A stretch of DNA of 64,000 nt, taken from the NCBI RefSeq assembly GCF_016902445.1, contig NZ_JACSNX010000002.1:62001-126000 (forward strand), written 5' to 3'. The notes beneath the pieces were generated by a model. The model ran no database searches. It saw only the letters and a list, made by a program, of their open reading frames with translations, and was not told where the DNA came from. Position 1 is the first letter of the stretch. Each line of letters starts with the position of its first letter. A program made the translations under genes and the position numbers. This document shows, in pieces, positions 48,252 through 56,142 of the stretch. This stretch comes from Oscillibacter valericigenes (GTDB taxonomy: Bacteria > Bacillota > Clostridia > Oscillospirales > Oscillospiraceae).

Positions 48252-49067
48252 TTACTTTCTGCCCACAAGCAGCCGGGAAGAGCCCAGCATCATCATGGCA
48301 GCCCGGCGGCGGGAGCCGAAGGCTTCTTCTGCGGTATCAATGAGCCGGACATCCTGATAGCCCATCTCCCGCAGTTTTTGAGCAAAGGCGTCCATATCGC
48401 CGTACAGCTTGGGCTTCATATCATCGTTCAGCGCGAAGACGCCGCCTTTTTTCAGCACCCGCAGGCTCTCCAAAAGCAGCTTGTGCATATCGGCTCCCAT
48501 AATATTGTGGTAGACATAGTTGCTGATGACCGCATCAAAACTCTCATCGGGGAAATCCAGATGATTGGCGTCGCCATGCCGGAACACACACCGGGAGGCC
48601 ACGCCTTCACTTGCGGCGTTTTTCTCACAGAGGGCCTTGCTGTAATTGTAAACAGCTCCCCAGTAGTCCATGCCAGTGACCTTTGCCTCCGGCCAGGTCA
48701 GGGCCGCACGGATCGACAGGGCCCCGGAGCCGCAGCCGACTTCCAAGAGACTGCCCTGGCCGTCATAGTCCAGGTGAGAGAGAACGACCCGGTGAACCTG
48801 TTCCATGATCCCGCCGCCGCCAAAAGCATACTGACGCCTGATCCATGTGATCCAGACCAGCAGGGCTACCAGCGCCGCCACAACGACAGAGAACAGAACA
48901 CCGAGAGCCGTGGTATGGAACACCGAAAAGGAGAGTACGGCCAAAACTACGGCCAGAGCCGTGATGCCGCCAATAATATAGAACACGGGATTGGACATCC
49001 AGCTTCCGTAGTCTTCGCCATGGCTGCCAAGACGGATTTCTGCTTGTTGATTACGCTTTTGCTGCAT
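48252..49067 (-). CDS. Membrane-anchored class I SAM-dependent methyltransferase
   Basis: The protein has 271 residues. Two membrane segments lie near residues 28-48 (PVFYIIGGITALAVVLAVLS) and 52-74 (TALGVLFSVVVAALVALLVW), unusual for this family. The methyltransferase domain follows: LLEVGCGSGALSIRAAL, TGMDYWG, FPDESFDAVISNYVYHNI and RVLKKGGVFALNDD. It probably acts on a hydrophobic or exported substrate. It lies 25 bases upstream of the LCMT-type gene and is co-oriented with it. Confidence 0.87.
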   Translation of the reverse strand: MQQKRNQQAEIRLGSHGEDYGSWMSNPVFYIIGGITALAVVLAVLSFSVFHTTALGVLFSVVVAALVALLVWITWIRRQYAFGGGGIMEQVHRVVLSHLDYDGQGSLLEVGCGSGALSIRAALTWPEAKVTGMDYWGAVYNYSKALCEKNAASEGVASRCVFRHGDANHLDFPDESFDAVISNYVYHNIMGADMHKLLLESLRVLKKGGVFALNDDMKPKLYGDMDAFAQKLREMGYQDVRLIDTAEEAFGSRRRAAMMMLGSSRLLVGRK

Positions 49068-49109
49068 TCGATTTTCCTCCCTGTCATTTAAAATTTGTAT
49101 ACAATTCGT

Positions 49110-49596
49110 TTACGGGTGTTTCGCCTTCGCCTTCCGGCAGGCAAAAGAGGCTATGCCCTGAACGGTTCGAACCTTTGCCGGCCCGAATGTTTCCTCCAGT
49201 CGCCGCCGCAGGCTCTCCGCCGTCTCAAAGGGCGGGGTGAACCAGCCCTTTGGCACATACAGCCTGCGGACCAGCCAGTCCGTGCGGCGGTTTTGTCCCC
49301 GCACATAGAAGCAGCCGCAGAAGGTCCCGCCGGGCCGCAGTACACGAAAGATCTCCCGCCAGGCAGCCTCCTTGTCCGGGAACGCATGAAAGCCGTTGAG
49401 TGAGAGTACGATGTCGAAACTGCCGTCCCCAAAAGGCAGCGCAAAGGTAGTCTTGGGTTTCCGCCCGGCCCATTCCCCATACCAGGCGGCATACCGCCCA
49501 GCCTGACAGGGTGGAACAGGTGATCATGCCATCATAAAATGTCCGTTTGCCTCCCAATCCCCGGTAGGCGTTTTGAATCCGCTCTTCTTGTCCCAT
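49110..49596 (-). pseudogene. Decayed class I methyltransferase
   Basis: The N-terminal piece (GQEERIQNAYRGLGGKRTFY ... VCRLVWGMG) and the C-terminal piece (LPFGDGSFDIVLSLNGFHAF ... RVLRPGGTFCGCFYVRGQN, RRTDWLVRRLYVPKGWFTPP) belong to one methyltransferase type but lie in different frames. The segment that should hold the SAM-binding glycine motif is missing between them. So the gene has an internal deletion plus a frameshift near 49460. It is certainly inactive as a methyltransferase. Confidence 0.8.
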
Positions 49597-49749
49597 TTTT
49601 TCACCTTCACTCACTCAAGCACCCAACACCACATCCAGCGTCATCATGAGGGCAGAGTTTGTACCAAACAGTGCGGGTCCCACATTGGAGCGCTTTTTCA
49701 CTGATATCTTCGGAATCATTTCATTTAATGCCGCTGAAAGCCACACTCT

Positions 49750-49860
49750 TCATTCATCTTTTTTTGCTTCCTCCAGCGGTCCCTCTGGGAGTATGGAAAA
49801 CAATTTTTGCATCCCCATCATCTTGACTGCCGGACTGATGATTTGAAAAGGAGCACTCAT
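49750..49860 (-). pseudogene. Probable gene remnant (36-codon N-terminal piece)
   Basis: A 36-codon frame (MSAPFQIISPAVKMMGMQKL ...) ends early; a one-base shift at the AAAAAAA run continues it as KMNEECGF before another stop. The start resembles N-termini of some alpha/beta hydrolases, but this is from memory and weak. The region 49596-49886 otherwise shows no intact gene. Confidence 0.35.
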
Positions 49861-49885
49861 GCGGCACATCTTGTTTTCTTACCGT

Positions 49886-50401
49886 TCACCAAAATATATC
49901 GATGAGCAGCCCCAACCCTGCCTGGGCCGCCGCCAGGATGGGACACATCAAAAACGGCCACTGGAGCAGGTACTCCGGCAGAGCGTAGTCCTTCACCCAG
50001 GCGTTGAACCCGTAGCCGGGGTGCCCTTCGGTCCCCGGGATGATAAACCGGCTTTTCGCCTTCCTCTGAATCAGCCAGCAATCCAGAAAGAACAGGTCGC
50101 AGAAATTGACCATCATCCACTGGATATAGGCTGTCAGAACCAGAACCCAGAATCCGGTTGTCCCGCCCTCCACAGTGCTGACCGCACCATAAAGAAGGAG
50201 AGGCAGCAGCTTTCCAAAGCAGATCCATAGCCAGTAAAAACGGTTTTCCACCCCGGTGGGCGGATCTTTCGCCGCCTTGATGATGGCAGGCAGATAACAG
50301 GGGAACATCAGCCGGGGTCGATAGAGTGCTACAAACCCAGCGAACAGGTTAGAGTAGGCCGCTATAGCGAACCCGTCCAAAACGGTGCGCGTCCAGTTCA
50401 T
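49886..50401 (-). CDS. Polytopic membrane protein, unknown function
   Basis: The protein has about 171 residues with four hydrophobic segments (for example YWLWICFGKLLPLLLYGAVS and FWVLVLTAYIQWMMVNFCDL) and a conserved-looking loop FIIPGTEGHPGYGFNAWVKD. The ATG at 50401 follows AGGGGA; another ATG at 50407 is too close to it. It sits among methyltransferase genes. Not recognised; a small integral-membrane enzyme or transport partner is possible. Confidence 0.75.
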   Translation of the reverse strand: MNWTRTVLDGFAIAAYSNLFAGFVALYRPRLMFPCYLPAIIKAAKDPPTGVENRFYWLWICFGKLLPLLLYGAVSTVEGGTTGFWVLVLTAYIQWMMVNFCDLFFLDCWLIQRKAKSRFIIPGTEGHPGYGFNAWVKDYALPEYLLQWPFLMCPILAAAQAGLGLLIDIFW

Positions 50402-50461
50402 ACACATCCCCTATCACGATCATTTGCTCGTATTTCGGGTGAAAAAATTGGTTAGGTATCA

Positions 50462-51307
50462 TCATTCTGCAAAGTCGATTCGGACGATCTGCAGATGCAT
50501 CGGTCCGTCGGCCAGCTTCGCCAGCAGCCGGTGGACGGGCCGAACCGCCGGATCATGAAGCGATTGATAGCCCAGCATATAGCCCCGGCTGGAAACAGAA
50601 AAAAGCGGCGACCATGGCTCCAGCTCCCGCTTGGCGTCCTTGACGGAAAAATAGGCGCCCACATCCCGGATACCCGCCTGCTTCACCCAGGTTTTCAGCA
50701 TAAGCCGGACAGCCGTTTTCCCGGCCGCGTCAAAGACCAGCCGCCCTCTTGGGAAGCGTTTTGCGACGCCTGTGGCCAGAGATTTGACCTCTTCTGTCGT
50801 GAAATAGTAGAAGACTCCGGCGGCAAACAGCACCGCTCCATCATCAGGATCAGTTCGGACGGCATCCATCCAGCGCGGGTCTTTCAGATCAAAGGCCAGG
50901 TTTTTCTCCCGCTCTCCGGCAGGAAACAGGCGATCCCGCAGTTCGATCACATCCGGCAGGTCGATATTCCAGATGCTGCACCGGCCGTTGTCACAGGCCT
51001 GCCCGGTGTTGTCCAGACCGCAGCCCAGATTGATGACGGCGGCTCTGGGATGGGCATTCAGATAATCCCGCACTTCCCAGGTGAGGTCATTCTGGCGCAT
51101 GGCCACCTCCAGCGCACCGAAGGTCTGCATCAGACTGTTTGCCTGCCGCTCCAAAGGAGAAAAGTCGTAGTCCACCTTTTCCATCAGCATTGCCGCCGTC
51201 GAATCCTGATAAAGGCCAGGGAACCGCTGCGAGCAAAGCCGCCGGCCATACAACGGGATGATGAGCGTCTCCTGCACGGAGTCCTTCTCGATTTTATACT
51301 TCTCCAT
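50462..51307 (-). CDS. LCMT/PPM1-type SAM-dependent methyltransferase, operator-controlled
   Basis: The protein has 281 residues, related in layout to the 47.4-kb methyltransferase: TLIIPLYGRRLCSQRFPGLY, AAVINLGCGLDNTGQACDNG, IWNIDLPDVIELRDRLFP, and LFAAGVFYYFTTEEV. It is preceded by a promoter whose 17-base spacer is exactly a DtxR-type box, so it should be tightly metal-repressed. It is divergent from a second methyltransferase with its own box. The substrate is unknown. Confidence 0.87.
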   Translation of the reverse strand: MEKYKIEKDSVQETLIIPLYGRRLCSQRFPGLYQDSTAAMLMEKVDYDFSPLERQANSLMQTFGALEVAMRQNDLTWEVRDYLNAHPRAAVINLGCGLDNTGQACDNGRCSIWNIDLPDVIELRDRLFPAGEREKNLAFDLKDPRWMDAVRTDPDDGAVLFAAGVFYYFTTEEVKSLATGVAKRFPRGRLVFDAAGKTAVRLMLKTWVKQAGIRDVGAYFSVKDAKRELEPWSPLFSVSSRGYMLGYQSLHDPAVRPVHRLLAKLADGPMHLQIVRIDFAE

Positions 51308-51342
51308 AGGCCCTCCTCAAAAGATGAGGTACTCTATGTTTG

Positions 51343-51371
51343 ATTATAGTTAGCTATCGCTAACCAGTCAA
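51343..51371 (-). promoter_or_regulatory. Promoter with embedded DtxR-type operator
   Basis: Minus strand TTGACT (51371-51366), a 17-base spacer and TATAAT (51348-51343). The spacer is the palindrome GGTTAGCGATAGCTAAC, so repressor binding would block polymerase directly. Confidence 0.9.
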
Positions 51372-51538
51372 GTTATTTTCGTATCAGATCATGCTTTCGT
51401 TCCAGCGCAATAAACTATAGCAAACGGCTTTCACACCGCAGTCATGTGATAACAAAGCTATCAGCTTTTAGGATATGACACCATTGTTTCGTTTGAAGTG
51501 TTGGCCATCCATTGACAGAAAGATGTTATGGCGGCCTC

Positions 51539-51586
51539 TTGCAATTTCATGAGACAAAGAGTATGATATAGTTAGTAATCGCTAAC
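51539..51586 (+). promoter_or_regulatory. Promoter with downstream DtxR-type operator
   Basis: TTGCAA (51539-51544), a 17-base spacer, TATGAT (51562-51567), then GTTAGTAATCGCTAAC (51571-51586) over the start site of the rightward methyltransferase unit. Confidence 0.85.
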
Positions 51587-51609
51587 CATCATTGAGGTGA
51601 CCATACTGC

Positions 51610-52296
51610 ATGGATGACAACAAGCAGTTTTGGGAGCGGTTTTCACGGCATTACGCCGGCTTCATGCGCCGCTCTCAGACAACCTATCAGCAGATATGCA
51701 AAGCAATGCGTCCTTTTCTGAAACGGGACATGGACGTACTGGAGTTGGCCTGCGGAACAGGTCAGCTGTCCGTCCCGCTGTCTCCATGTGTCCGGAGCTG
51801 GGAGGCAACCGACTTTTCAGCTGAAATGATCCGTCAGGCCAAAAAGCAGGTGTATTCGTCTCGGCTCCATTTCTCCGTCCAGGACGCCACCAAACTGCCC
51901 TACGGCCCGGAGAGCTTCGATGCGGTCGTGATCTCCAACGCCCTCCATGTCATGCCTCATCCCGAAAAAGTTCTGGCGGAAGCCTGGCGGGTTCTAAAGC
52001 CAAGGGGATGGCTGTTCGCTCCTACCTTTGTCTGGGGCAAAAGCCGATGCGCCAGACTCCGGCTCTGGTTCATGGGGCTTTCAGGCTTTCGGGTGTATCA
52101 TGTCTGGACTTCCGGGGAGCTGATGGCATATCTGTCCGAGTGTGGCTATTCCATCGTTCGCCATCCGCTTTTCGGAAGTTCGTTGGCGCCGCTGTGCTGT
52201 CTGATGGCCAGGAAGATCTCGAATGAACGGACTGCGGCACGGCAGATCGCCGTCCGGTCCGCGCAGTTCGATCATACAAAAGTCAAGGAGGAATGA
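51610..52296 (+). CDS. Class I SAM-dependent methyltransferase (UbiE/Methyltransf_11-like)
   Basis: The protein has 228 residues: DVLELACGTGQLSVPLSP (SAM motif I), TDFSAEMIRQAKKQ, LPYGPESFDAVVISNALHVM and RVLKPRGWLFAPTF. This is the fold of quinone and small-molecule C- or O-methyltransferases. It heads a rightward unit with a heavy-metal-binding protein under a DtxR-type operator. The substrate is unknown. Confidence 0.88.
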   Translation: MDDNKQFWERFSRHYAGFMRRSQTTYQQICKAMRPFLKRDMDVLELACGTGQLSVPLSPCVRSWEATDFSAEMIRQAKKQVYSSRLHFSVQDATKLPYGPESFDAVVISNALHVMPHPEKVLAEAWRVLKPRGWLFAPTFVWGKSRCARLRLWFMGLSGFRVYHVWTSGELMAYLSECGYSIVRHPLFGSSLAPLCCLMARKISNERTAARQIAVRSAQFDHTKVKEE

Positions 52297-52302
52297 AAAC
52301 TC

Positions 52303-52548
52303 ATGTGGAAGTACACAGTGGAAGTCAACGGAATGATGTGCGGGATGTGCGAAGCCCATGTCAATGACGCCGTACACAAAGCCTGCCCGGTCAAAAAGGT
52401 AAACTCCTCCCACAGCAAAAACCAGGCCGTGATCCTCTCTGAAATAGAGCTGGACACGGAGGCGCTCATGAACGCCATTCGCGGCACGGGGTATGAGGTC
52501 GGCACGATCCAGAAGGAACCGTACAAAAAAAGAGGACTATTCGGTTGA
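52303..52548 (+). CDS. Heavy-metal-associated (HMA) domain protein
   Basis: The protein has 81 residues. A ferredoxin-like HMA fold carries the metal motif GMMCGMCEAHV (C-x-x-C) near residue 13. It resembles CopZ-type metallochaperones, although the third strand region (KVNSSHSKNQAVILSEIELD) is divergent. It lies six bases after the methyltransferase gene. It may hand metal to the P-type ATPase at 56.1 kb; this is inference. Confidence 0.88.
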   Translation: MWKYTVEVNGMMCGMCEAHVNDAVHKACPVKKVNSSHSKNQAVILSEIELDTEALMNAIRGTGYEVGTIQKEPYKKRGLFG

Positions 52549-52585
52549 GTTCATTGGCGGCAGCGGCCAGAAAAGAGGCGTGAAC

Positions 52586-52729
52586 ATGAACATGGCAATG
52601 CAGTCGTTTGGATATGGATTAGCGGCCCTGCTGTTTTGCATCACTGTTCTTGGCGTGTGCCATAAAATCAAAAAAGCCGCCCGAAAACTTTTGAAAAGAC
52701 AGCATCCACATAAGGGCGAACTGTCGTGA
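52586..52729 (+). CDS. Small single-pass membrane protein
   Basis: The protein has 47 residues: one membrane segment (GYGLAALLFCITVLGVCH) followed by a strongly basic tail (KIKKAARKLLKRQHPHKG). The ATG at 52586 follows AAAGAGGCG. Small proteins with one helix and a basic tail often occur beside iron transport genes, but no family was recognised. Confidence 0.6.
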   Translation: MNMAMQSFGYGLAALLFCITVLGVCHKIKKAARKLLKRQHPHKGELS

Positions 52730-52938
52730 GCGGTTGGAGCTATGGAGCAGGTGCGCTTGGCGGTGAACTCACACAAAGCCCAAGCAGCAAGCCGCTCCTG
52801 ATTCAAAAGCGCAGATCACATAAGAATGCGGTGGAGGCCATATCCAGGCTCCACCGCATTTTGTCTTCTGTGTCAGATGGCAGGTATTCACTTATCATGT
52901 TGCCGCTCGATAACAAAGTCCGCCAAATTTGCATAAGC

Positions 52939-53334
52939 TCATTGCCCGTGAGCATCTTCCCGCATTTTCGTTACCTGCTCCAAGTGCGCCTGCACCGCCG
53001 CAAAGGATTTTTCGCTGATCACATGCTCAATCCGGCAGGCGTCCTCGGTCGCGGTCTTCTCGTCCACACCCAGTTCCATCAGCATCTGGCTCAACACTGT
53101 ATGGCGGGTGTACATCGTCTTTGCAATGGCAAGCCCGGTCTCCGTCAGGGTGATCGCACCGTCGGCGTCCACATTCACATACCCGTCCTTTTTCAAAATG
53201 GACATGGCTCTACTGACACTGGGTTTGGTAAAGCCCAGCTGTTCTCCCACATCGATAGCCCGAACGAAGGCGCTGTCCTGAGAGAGAATATAGATGGTTT
53301 CCAGATACATCTGTCCAGACTCGTGAATCGCCAT
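52939..53334 (-). CDS. DtxR/MntR-family metal-dependent repressor
   Basis: The protein has 131 residues. The HTH spans about residues 1-60 (ESGQMYLETIYILSQDSAFV, QLGFTKPSVSRAMSILKKDG) with the wing ITLTETGLAIAKTMYTRH. The dimerisation and metal-binding domain contains EDACRIEHVISEKSF. The C-terminal SH3 domain is absent, as in MntR. An ATG at 53346 contains the ribosome site, so the start is 53334. The palindromes spread over this island resemble known DtxR-family boxes, so this protein is the likely regulator. Confidence 0.92.
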   Translation of the reverse strand: MAIHESGQMYLETIYILSQDSAFVRAIDVGEQLGFTKPSVSRAMSILKKDGYVNVDADGAITLTETGLAIAKTMYTRHTVLSQMLMELGVDEKTATEDACRIEHVISEKSFAAVQAHLEQVTKMREDAHGQ

Positions 53335-53424
53335 AGGAACCTCCATAAAAAATGGGTGTTTTGCATATTATAGCACAGGTATCTGAGAAGCGCCATTTTT
53401 TGTCTGCAAAATCCATACATCCTC

Positions 53425-53476
53425 TTGACAAGCGAACAAGTCCTATATATAATTTCATTAGTTAGCTATCGCTAAC
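53425..53476 (+). promoter_or_regulatory. Consensus promoter with DtxR-type operator
   Basis: TTGACA (53425-53430), a 17-base spacer and TATAAT (53448-53453): both boxes match the consensus perfectly. GTTAGCTATCGCTAAC (53461-53476) follows at the start site. Confidence 0.92.
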
Positions 53477-53509
53477 CAAGAGGCAGTGGCTATATTTTTT
53501 AACGCATCG

Positions 53510-53525
53510 GTTAGCTATTGCTAAC
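53510..53525 (+). promoter_or_regulatory. Second DtxR-type operator
   Basis: GTTAGCTATTGCTAAC lies in the leader 49 bases after the first box, before the DUF3793 gene. Confidence 0.8.
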
Positions 53526-53599
53526 TTTCTTAAATTGTCAGTATTCCACATTTCACCGCATTGTCCGCATCTGGACATGATTTTGTGAGGGAAACGCCT

Positions 53600-54151
53600 A
53601 TGTCAGAGGATCTGCTGATTCGTCACTGCTCTCCCACCCTGGCCGGGATCAAGACGGGAAATCTCTTTTCCTGCGCCTGCCCCAGCCGGAAGGATCTGAC
53701 GCAAGACTTGTGCTGGCTGAACAAGAAACTGGTTCCCAGAGGAATCCGTATTCTGCCGCTCCGGGTTCGCAAAGGCCGCGCTTTGATCTATGCCTACCGG
53801 CCCAATGCATTGGAGAGCGATCTGACCGATCAACGGGCCAGAGCCTTGCTTCTGAAATACGGCTATGTGCCGGAAAACCCCAATGGCTGCGTGGTTCACC
53901 TCATCCACCGGCTCCGGAGCGAGGGGGAATTCCCCCATGAGATCGGCCTGTTTTTGAGCTATCCCCCTGAGGATGTGCTGGGCTTCATCTGCAATCGGGC
54001 ATGCAATCACAAATGCGTGGGCTGCTGGAAGGTCTACGGCGACGAACAGGCCGCCAGAAATATCTTTGAGAAATACGAGATGTGCAGCAAAATCTACTTC
54101 CGGCAGTGGCAGCAAGGGAAATCCATCGAGCAGCTTACCGTAGCTGGTTGA
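53600..54151 (+). CDS. DUF3793 family protein
   Basis: The protein has 183 residues: MSEDLLIRHCSPTLAGIKTG, a Cys-rich C-terminal block (ICNRACNHKCVGCWKVYGDE) and MCSKIYFRQWQQGKSIEQL. This matches DUF3793, a Clostridia family of unknown function commonly found next to flavodoxin in iron-regulated loci, as here. The start at 53600 follows GTGAGGG. Two DtxR-type boxes lie upstream. Confidence 0.88.
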   Translation: MSEDLLIRHCSPTLAGIKTGNLFSCACPSRKDLTQDLCWLNKKLVPRGIRILPLRVRKGRALIYAYRPNALESDLTDQRARALLLKYGYVPENPNGCVVHLIHRLRSEGEFPHEIGLFLSYPPEDVLGFICNRACNHKCVGCWKVYGDEQAARNIFEKYEMCSKIYFRQWQQGKSIEQLTVAG

Positions 54152-54195
54152 TGTTTCTACCATAACAAATCCAGAAAGAAAGGTCGTTGCGTCTT

Positions 54196-54618
54196 ATGAG
54201 TAAAGTTGCAGTTGTGTATTGGAGCGGCACGGGAAACACCGAGGCCATGGCCATGGCGGTGGCCGAAGGCGCCAAGGGCAAGGGCGCCGAGGTATCTGTG
54301 ATCACTGCCGCGGAGTTCTCCCCGGAGCAGGTCAGCGAATATTCCGCCATCGCCTTTGGCTGCCCCTCCATGGGGGCGGAACAGCTGGAGGAGAGCGAGT
54401 TCGAGCCCATGTTCACCGCCTGTGAGGGCAGGCTGAGTGGGAAGAATATCGCCCTGTTCGGCTCCTACGGCTGGGGCGATGGCGAATGGATGCGCAGCTG
54501 GGAATCCCGCTGCAGCGACGGCGGCGCCAATCTGGCCTGTGACAGCGTGATCTGCAACGAAGCTCCGGACGATGACGCTCTGGCGGCTTGCCGCGAACTG
54601 GGCGCGTCGCTGGCCTGA
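54196..54618 (+). CDS. Flavodoxin
   Basis: The 140-residue protein has the phosphate-binding loop YWSGTGNTEAMA at the N-terminus, the SMGAEQLEES region, and SYGWGDGEWM near residue 93 for FMN binding. Flavodoxins replace ferredoxin when iron is scarce, in line with the DtxR-type control of the unit. An in-frame TTG nine bases earlier is less likely than the ATG. Co-transcription with the DUF3793 gene is likely (44-base gap). Confidence 0.94.
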   Translation: MSKVAVVYWSGTGNTEAMAMAVAEGAKGKGAEVSVITAAEFSPEQVSEYSAIAFGCPSMGAEQLEESEFEPMFTACEGRLSGKNIALFGSYGWGDGEWMRSWESRCSDGGANLACDSVICNEAPDDDALAACRELGASLA

Positions 54619-54728
54619 CAAAAACACCGCAGAAGGTAGGAGGCGCTCGTCTCCTGCCTTCTGCCTGTATCCCCAGTCAGCATAGACAAAACCATTTCCG
54701 AACCCAGAGAAACAGGTCGTGAGAAATC

Positions 54729-55649
54729 ATGCTGAAAGAATACTTATTGAGGCAGGGCTCCGGCACGGGCCGTTGGGGCCACGGTATGCCAGGGGTAGAA
54801 ATCTGCCGCTTTTCCTTGCCGGAGCCGGAACAGGAACCTCTGCGGTCTGTCCCAGTGTGCGGCGCACCGCTCCAGTTTGAGGTGCTGTTCTGCATGACTG
54901 GCCGCCTTACTGTCCGAGCGTTACAGGGTGCTTCCTGCATGGTGGAGGCTCCGGGGATCTTCCTCCTCTCCGACAGCTCCGCTCTCCGCTCGTGTCAGTG
55001 TAGCGGAAACCTGTGCGGCGTTTTGATTGCCGTGGACGCTAAAGCCGCAAAGGAAAGCCTTGTGACGGTCTGCTCCACTCTGGGGATGAAGCTGGACACC
55101 AGGATCGTCAAGAAAAAGATGACAGCAAGAAGCGGCTGCACGGCCCTGCACGGCACACCTTGGACACAGGCGTTTTTTGAAACCGTTCGCTGTCTGTCAG
55201 AGCAGGAGCAGGAACGCTACTGTGTTTTCAAGTCGGTGGAACTGCTGTATCTGCTCTGCACCGAAGTATCTGAATCGGATGAATCTCTCTCCGGCTCAGG
55301 CTGCCCAGTATCCCAAAGTCTCTTGGAAGTCAAGGCATACATACAGACGCATCTGTCTGATAAGCTCACCATTGCGCTCCTCTGCAAACAGTTTTCCGTT
55401 TCCCCGACCTTCTTGAAAGAAGGTTTTCGCCGCGCCTATGGCGTACCGATCCACACGTATTTGATCCAGCAGCGCCTCCGGCGAGCACAGGAGCTGATCT
55501 GTACCACCCGGATGTCCATTCAGCAAATTGCGCAGTCTGTGGGGTATGAGGGTATGAGCCAGTTCAACGCAGCGTTCAAGCGGGAGTATGGCATGACTCC
55601 CGGCCAGTACAGAAAAATGTCGGAAACCGCAACTCTGCGTCCGTTTTGA
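54729..55649 (+). CDS. AraC-family transcriptional regulator
   Basis: The protein has 306 residues. The C-terminal 95 form the double HTH domain (LTIALLCKQFSVSPTFLKEG, SIQQIAQSVGYEGMSQFNAA, FKREYGMTPGQYRK); the N-terminal 200 are a divergent ligand domain. Such regulators often activate siderophore or heme uptake genes, which fits this island. The effector cannot be inferred from sequence. Confidence 0.92.
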   Translation: MLKEYLLRQGSGTGRWGHGMPGVEICRFSLPEPEQEPLRSVPVCGAPLQFEVLFCMTGRLTVRALQGASCMVEAPGIFLLSDSSALRSCQCSGNLCGVLIAVDAKAAKESLVTVCSTLGMKLDTRIVKKKMTARSGCTALHGTPWTQAFFETVRCLSEQEQERYCVFKSVELLYLLCTEVSESDESLSGSGCPVSQSLLEVKAYIQTHLSDKLTIALLCKQFSVSPTFLKEGFRRAYGVPIHTYLIQQRLRRAQELICTTRMSIQQIAQSVGYEGMSQFNAAFKREYGMTPGQYRKMSETATLRPF

Positions 55650-55718
55650 CAGCGACAAGCCCCCACATTTCCTGCTATAATAACCAGACATTCCAAAGTG
55701 ATCAAAGGAGTGAGAGCG

Positions 55719-55799
55719 ATGAAACAACATCGTTTTTGGGCCTGGGGCGCTGTGATCTGCATGATTATGGTCATGGTCACCGGCTACAAGCGGAAATAA
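55719..55799 (+). CDS. 26-residue membrane peptide
   Basis: MKQHRFWAWGAVICMIMVMV... forms one membrane segment with basic ends (final YKRK). It has an AAAGGAGTGAG ribosome site and lies 18 bases before the DUF6110-like gene, upstream of the metal ATPase. Similar tiny proteins accompany heavy-metal ATPases in gut Clostridia, as far as I recall; function is unknown. Confidence 0.62.
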   Translation: MKQHRFWAWGAVICMIMVMVTGYKRK

Positions 55800-55817
55800 G
55801 GGAAAGGAAGTATTGCA

Positions 55818-56090
55818 ATGAGTGTTTATACGAAACTGGCCTGCTTTGCGGGCGGTGCGTTGTTTGGCTCTTTTGGCGTTAAGTTGCTGTCCAGCAAGGA
55901 CGCCAAAAAGGCCTATGTCCATGTCACGGCCGCCGGTCTGCGGATGAAGGACTCGGTTATGGGGACCGTAACCACGGTGCAGGAGAACGCTGCGGACATT
56001 CTGGCCTCCGCCAAGGAGCTGAACGAGGACCGGGCTGCAAAGGAAGCGGAGGAAGCCGCCGCTGCCAATCTGGAAAGCGAAGAAGCCTGA
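55818..56090 (+). CDS. DUF6110-like small membrane protein
   Basis: The protein has 90 residues: a hydrophobic Gly-rich N-terminus (KLACFAGGALFGSFGVKLLS) and a helical Glu/Ala-rich tail. It matches a small family (DUF6110) found beside heavy-metal P-type ATPases. It may assist or regulate the pump that follows. An AAAGGAAG site precedes the ATG. Confidence 0.8.
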   Translation: MSVYTKLACFAGGALFGSFGVKLLSSKDAKKAYVHVTAAGLRMKDSVMGTVTTVQENAADILASAKELNEDRAAKEAEEAAAANLESEEA

Positions 56091-56098
56091 TTGACCCA

Positions 56099-56127
56099 GA
56101 GGGAGCCGCCAGCGGCTCCCTCTTTTC
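56099..56127 (+). terminator. Terminator or attenuator before the P-type ATPase
   Basis: GAGGGAGCCGC / GCGGCTCCCTC followed by TTTTCG. It lies between the small gene and the ATPase ribosome site, so it may lower pump expression relative to the upstream gene. Confidence 0.75.
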
Positions 56128-56142
56128 GTGAAGGAGGAACCT

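Noticed and set aside
49646-49846. A 66-codon plus-strand ORF
   Set aside because: It lacks a ribosome site and coding bias and overlaps the minus-strand gene remnant.
52726-53373. A 215-codon plus-strand frame
   Set aside because: It is the antisense of the DtxR-family gene and has no ribosome site.
54187-54195. Flavodoxin start at TTG 54187
   Set aside because: The ATG at 54196 begins directly with the beta-strand MSKVAVVYWSG, as in other flavodoxins.
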